Shown: piece by piece, positions 59,179-64,000 of the stretch
How the letters are laid out: each line of letters starts with the position of its first letter
Numbering within the stretch: position 1 is the stretch's first letter
Source of the DNA: Streblospio benedicti
Lineage: Eukaryota > Annelida > Polychaeta > Spionida > Spionidae
DNA: 64,000 bases
Assembly (NCBI GenBank): GCA_019095985.1
Contig: CM032664.1
Span: forward strand, 54,698,927-54,762,926
Direction: 5' to 3'
Program-made: the position numbers and the translations under genes
Notes under the pieces: model-generated
What the model was told of the DNA's origin: nothing
The model's input: only the letters and a program-made list of their open reading frames with translations
Database searches by the model: none

Positions 59179-62100
59179 CAGTTCCATTGTCGCTGAAGTT
59201 CATCATGTAACCATGCGTGCAGTGGAAACTTACAGTGCTGCCGTAATGATTGCCATCGCTGGTCACCTTCATGAAGGGTCCGACTGGGGGAGGGGAGGCG
59301 CACACCACTCCTACAAACACAAGTTATGACAGGCTCTCATCACTAAACAATGTACCAAAGCTGTTAGGCACAAGTTTGCTTCAGAAAAAAACTCTATTTA
59401 GTATAACGTTTCAATAAACATCAATATCTATTTGTTTCTCAATGGTTGTGAAATTTATTTTCTACATGTACCGTCACATCTTTCTACCAAGCATACATTT
59501 CTACCACGATAGACATAGCTGAAGACAGGTTTTACAACTCTAAGGTTCCATTTAAGTATATCAAGTGGCCCTGTCGGAGTCAAACTCAGCAACGAATGAA
59601 CTTAATATTTGCTAGTTATTAATAGAATCAATATATCGACTTTGGAATATACAGTGAATAATGTAGATACATTTGACTAGACACATCCTTACTTTCACAC
59701 ATGGGTGGGTCAGACCATGTGCCGTCTTCTAGGCATGTGACGTGGTCATCGTCTTCAAGGGTCAGTCTGTAGCCCTCGAGGCACCAGTAATTGGCCTTGA
59801 AGATGACGGGGAAGCTGGTGCTGTTGTCCACAATACTGGGGCCTCCGTGGGTCACGTTAGGGAGTGGAGCACTGCACCGGATCTCTGAAGTGAAGATTTT
59901 GAATGGAGAATGTTTTAAAGGTAGTTTTTTTTACTGCCAACTGGAATCTTTTATGGTAATTATTAGTCTTCTTAGTAATTATGTATTGGATTTGTGAACC
60001 ATTAAAATTCTATGGTCAAGATTTTTCAATATCAATTTGTAGATAAGAATAAATGACTGTAAACAATTACTATTTCATTATGTGATACTGCACAAACGAT
60101 TCTAGATATATGTATAAAAACCATTGATGGTCACAAATTTTGGTCTTGAATGTACAACTTTCATACACCTATATTTGATTATATTAACAGCTATCGATAG
60201 AGTAATTGCAACTAACAGTCAGACTATAATGCTACAATTCAAAACAATTAGTCCACCCTCACCCTGACAGGTGGGCACGGTTCCCTCCCAGGTGCCATTT
60301 TCTCCACACACCAGTCCGCTGTCTCCCTCCACCAGTCTCCACCCGGCACGGCGGCAGGCGAAGGTCATGTTGCTGTGGACGCTCCTGCTAGAGCCCACCA
60401 CAGTCAGCTCCCCATCCTCCGGAAGGGCCAGGGCCGGGCACAGGATCTCTGCAGTAAGAAACACGAGCTATTTTGGGGCGGCAAACCAAACACTGCACAA
60501 AAGCTAGTCGTTTACCGCCCTTGGGCAAGTTGGCCCCCTTAATCAGTCAACGAATCAGCCCTAAAGTCATTAGTACAAGGGCAAAGTAATAGTAAATGGT
60601 ATATTGTACTTCAGTTATTTTCACCCATTAGTTAAGCTATATGAGTCTAGACTGTATATAGCTACCTATGGCAAGTTATGTTGGTTAGCAAAACAAATAG
60701 AGTTCTAAAATACCAAATGTATATTAACTCAATAAAAGACTTTCTTGTATATTTCTCTATTAACAAATACCGCTCGATGGGGTGTCAATTAGATCAGTAG
60801 TTTAGCCAAGTATGCCAAGTAAGCAACCCCTCCCACCACTGTGACCACTCATACCCTATTACCCATCACCCTTATGACCTCCTCTCACACTGAACCCCAA
60901 CCTACGTACCCACACTTCCAGTGACCAACCACTGACCTTCACAGACAGGCGGGTTTCCGTCCAGCAGACCTCTGCTGTTCACCATGAGGCTGCGGTTGCC
61001 TTCTGTCAGGACGTGGTGCTGGGGGCAGGAGAATTCCACCATGGAGAAGACGGCGAGGTCTCCAGACCAGCGCGCCAGCAGGCCGCCAGGAGGGGACGCC
61101 AGCCAAGCCAGCAGCCCCGGCGACACCGGAACAGCTACAATAACAGGAGATACGTTTTACATTGCTTGAAACAGGGCATTACTTTCTGTGTGGCTCGGAA
61201 CTGGGATTACTTCTTACATGGCTTGTAAGTGGGATTACGTACTACATGACTTGGAAGTGGGTTTACTTCTTACATGATTTGTAACAGGTACAATAACCGG
61301 GGAATAATTTTTACTCGACTTGGAACAGCCACAACAACAGGGGATTACTTCTTAAGTGGCTAGGAACAGCTATAATAAAAAGGAAATACTTCTTTTTGGG
61401 CTTGGAACAGTTATAACAACACTGGGTTACATCTTGCTGGGCTTGGAATCGTTATGATAACAGGGGAATCCTTCTTGCTTGAGTAGGCCTACACAAAGGA
61501 ACAGCTGCAATTTAGGATTTTAACTCGTAAGCGGATTTGCAAAGGAAAATCTGCAAAATTATATATATTCTTCCGAAGTGATGTGGTGAAGGGCCGGTTG
61601 CAAAAACAGAGGCTTTTTCACATATGCTCTACAGAAGATAGTATTGGAAGGTCGAAGCTGAAAAATGGATTCTTGCAGTGGAATGGTATACTGAAATTGG
61701 TCAATTAATGAGGAAAACTTTCATGGACGTACTCAAATACAATGATCAAAATACTTTTATAATCATTATTAACAATAGTTTAAAATTTGTCTAAAACAAT
61801 AAATCTTATCTCGCACTGACGTCTGCAGTTGAAGGTGGTGTTGGACCAGCGTCCGTCCTGCTCACACGTCAAAACATCCCTACCACCACCAGCAGCCTCG
61901 AACCCGGCATCACAGCTGTAGGTGGCCGAGCCCCCAAACGTGTACCTCTGGACAGCCACGGTGGCGTTAGTGATGGGCAGAGGCTCCCCACATATCACAG
62001 CTGCGGAGGAATTCTTTGTTAGTCCTTGAAACGATTGATAAAAGTTTAAGTAATATTTTCTCATCATAAATGTTGCTTACTTTCTGAGATACTTTCATTT

Positions 62101-64000
62101 TATAAGTATTTTAACCCAACAACAAACATACTTAACAAGGTCATAAGGACCATAACATTAGCTTAAACGATTTTCGAAATCAATCAATCAACACTCTCAA
62201 ATTGATTCACTCAACTTGGGTAGGAACTGAAATGCCCATTCACATCCTCAAGTAACACACCACATATAACACTCCATGTAAACTCACCAACACACAATAT
62301 GTTTGGGTTGGGCCATCCTTGTGGTCCACAGGTCATCACGTGGTCAGTCTGGTCCTGCATCCCCTTCACACATCTGTATGTGGCATGGGAGCCCAAAGTG
62401 GTGCCAGTCCATGTCACTTTTGCATTGAGATAGTTAGCGGGTGGCCCAAAGTCGATTTCTATATTGGACAAACAAGACGATGATACTATGCTTTGCATGA
62501 AACACAAAATTAATTCTCTACCCTGTCTCCTCCTCAATTATCAACACTACACAAGCAGAAACCAAGAAAATGTGTTGATTGCAAGTCAAACACTTTACAA
62601 AGTGTCTGGGTTAGAGTTACTCTTCCACTTCTCAGTCGGGAACTCACAATAATGTATTACGTATCTGATGGTGAGACTCACTTGTGCACTGGTATTCGGC
62701 AGCTGACCAGTTGCCATCCTCCTGACATGATGACGTCATCACACTGCCAGGTGCCGGTTCGAAGCCGTCATTGCACCTGTACTGTGCAACTGCCCCAACC
62801 TTCACAGAGGACATGGTCAGGAGGGAAGAATGGAGCTTCCAAGTTGTCATAACGGGACACTCGATTTCTGAAATAGAGCATGAACAATTACATCCAATGT
62901 TATAATTGCAACTTAACAAAGGGTAGAAACTACAGATGCTATATGAGTTTTCATCAACAACAATGGTGTCATTGAGGCTAAGGTGTAATGGCTATGTTTA
63001 ATTATAATTATAAATTTTAGCATGGGAAATTGAATTACTACAAATGATGAACATGTATAATGGATACAAATGTCATAAAAAAAGATTGCAAAGCCTTGCA
63101 ATAACACTTACATAGAAGGTGGGTCATTGCACTTCCATTGCATTCTTAGTATTATAGCACATGTTGATGGTACACGTAGCTGTCAAAAACATCACAACTT
63201 TCGCTGTATTGCATGATTGCATCACCTACCTAGACAATTGAGTGGGGCCTGTAGCTCCCACTCGCCCTCTAGACTACAGTTTGCCGCAGTCCATTGCTTG
63301 CTGATGGGAATCTCTGTCGACCGATATCCTGCCAAGCAGCCGTAGGTTGCCATGGCACCCGCTGTGGTGGTGGTGAAATCCATTTCTGTATTTTCTATGG
63401 TTGGGGGGCTGCCGCAGTCAATCTCTGGACAAGCATATTACTGGCTATTCAGTTCATAAAATTGCAAGAGCTTTAGAATATCAAAAATCATACGTTTTGG
63501 GGTAACATTGATATGTACACCAAACCAAATCTTTCACAGGTTATATTCTTAAAAGATAAAATCTATGGGTCCCACCATAGCCCTCAATGCACACAAGTTT
63601 ATTCTCAAGATAACAAGTAATGTTTTGGATGGTCCCTAAGATGAGGCTCAGCTGTTTGATGCACCAAGTCTCACTCAGATTCTGATTTGATTTTTACTTT
63701 AATTCCACTCTCACTGTTCTTCCAAGCGAGCTCCTACCATTGTATTGACATAGTTTCAACCAAACTTGGGGAAAATATATATACAGTCATTCATATTTTT
63801 ACTTTAGCTTTAGAGCTTTTTTGGAGTTAATTATACATACTCTTAACATACAAAACGTTGTCACACATACAACCCACAAAATGAGCACTCACCTTTGCAG
63901 GTGATGGTCTCACCCGTCCACTCCCGATTCTCACCACACACTCGGACACGGTCGCCACTCAGGTGAAAGTACCCTGCATCACATGTGTACAGCAAGGCGT
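57399..64000 (-). CDS. Gene B: multi-sushi membrane protein, paralogue of gene A (partial)
   Basis: Minus-strand exons from 3' to 5': 57399-57586 (transmembrane and tail), 58064-58144 (stalk), 58287-58378 and 58621-58705 (split sushi), 58834-59310 (sushi with insert), 59693-59884, 60263-60448, 60937-61134, 61821-62000, 62288-62458, 62682-62867, 63230-63424, and 63893 to the window end (partial). Lengths equal those of gene A exons except the insert exon (477 against 480). All are open and phase-consistent, so gene B may be the intact member. It has a single copy of the five-sushi unit in the visible part. The stalk exon donor is GC rather than GT. The tail ends E-E-T-P and also lacks tyrosine. 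Introns align with those of gene A with clear divergence. The 5' part is beyond the window. Confidence 0.85.
57587..58063 (-). other. Last intron of gene B
   Basis: Corresponds to the 626-bp intron 52412-53037 of gene A; the end near 58060 aligns (a run of T and A then 'attacaaacag'). No other feature seen. Confidence 0.5.
58834..59310 (-). CDS. Gene B: sushi domain with Ser/Asn-rich insert and RRKR site
   Basis: Counterpart of 51129-51608. The scaffold is 'VVCASPPPVGPFMKV', 'FHCTHGYMMNFSDNG', insert, then 'SLRCVQDGQWNEPPVKGQ'. The insert starts with a ten-serine run, contains R-R-K-R-S at 59054-59068 (minus strand) and keeps 'RMSRSISGTNAANST' and 'YSDNINDSF' from gene A. The serine run lengths differ between paralogues while the basic site and the C-terminal half of the insert are kept. 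Confidence 0.85.
59460..59610. mobile_element. SINE-like repeat copy
   Basis: Matches 54258-54400 ('gacatagctgaagacaggtt' and, on the minus strand, a B-box-like 'gagtttgactccgac'). It lies in an intron of gene B and is absent from the gene A intron. Confidence 0.5.
61140..61480 (-). repeat. Minisatellite with repeated 3' splice-site copies (gene B)
   Basis: Minus-strand equivalent of 49350-49690. The real acceptor is at 61135-61143 ('ttattgtag' then 'ctgttccgg'); upstream repeats include 'attatagctgttcc' and 'gttgtggctgttcc' versions. Confidence 0.65.

Overview
The window is eukaryotic (metazoan) genomic DNA. Genes are split by GT-AG introns, extracellular domains sit on phase 1-1 exons, and the intervals are full of decayed transposons: Penelope-like elements, LINE 3' ends, tRNA-derived SINEs, MITEs and a PIF/Harbinger remnant. 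Shuffled kringle, LamG, PAN and sushi modules together with this repeat mix suggest a marine invertebrate, most likely a deuterostome such as a lancelet. That assignment is inference. Three 100-N runs (10653-10752, 31211-31310, 57113-57212) mark scaffold joins, and near-duplicate sequence lies beside two of them.

Layout. 1-4.2 kb: an inverted-repeat element, a CpG-rich tandem array and a SINE. 4.2-6 kb: kringle and galactose-binding-like exons, read as the first visible part of gene A (+). 6-21.6 kb: a transposon-rich interval with two duplicated blocks around gap 1, two Penelope-like elements and LINE ends. 21.6-27.8 kb: a compact four-exon gene (gene H, +) encoding a 219-residue protein with a divergent solo homeodomain and a CpG-rich promoter with NRF-1, ETS and YY1-like sites. 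28-30.3 kb: a LINE remnant. 30.3-53.2 kb: the rest of gene A, comprising the second galactose-binding exon, two LamG-like domains, PAN/Apple and cysteine-rich modules, about 19 sushi (CCP) domains, a short stalk, one transmembrane helix and a tyrosine-free basic tail. 53.2-57.4 kb: 3' UTR, SINEs, a LINE tail, a broken capsid-type retroelement fossil and gap 3. 57.4-64 kb: gene B (-), a paralogue of the 3' half of gene A lying tail-to-tail with it and running off the window.

Gene A and gene B look like large type I membrane proteins of the CCP-rich receptor/adhesion class. Ligand and function cannot be read from sequence. Gene A has two sushi exons and one LamG exon with reading-frame faults, some of which look like base-calling errors. 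The gene B exons seen here are open. Gene A carries an internal ~3 kb tandem duplication of five sushi exons; the corresponding part of gene B visible here has one unit. Points of interest: the homeodomain protein with altered recognition-helix residues inside what may be a 24-kb intron of gene A; a ~100-residue Ser/Asn-rich insert with a furin-like RRKR site in one sushi domain of both paralogues; a sushi domain without its first cysteine in all three copies; and a minisatellite built from repeated copies of a 3' splice site.
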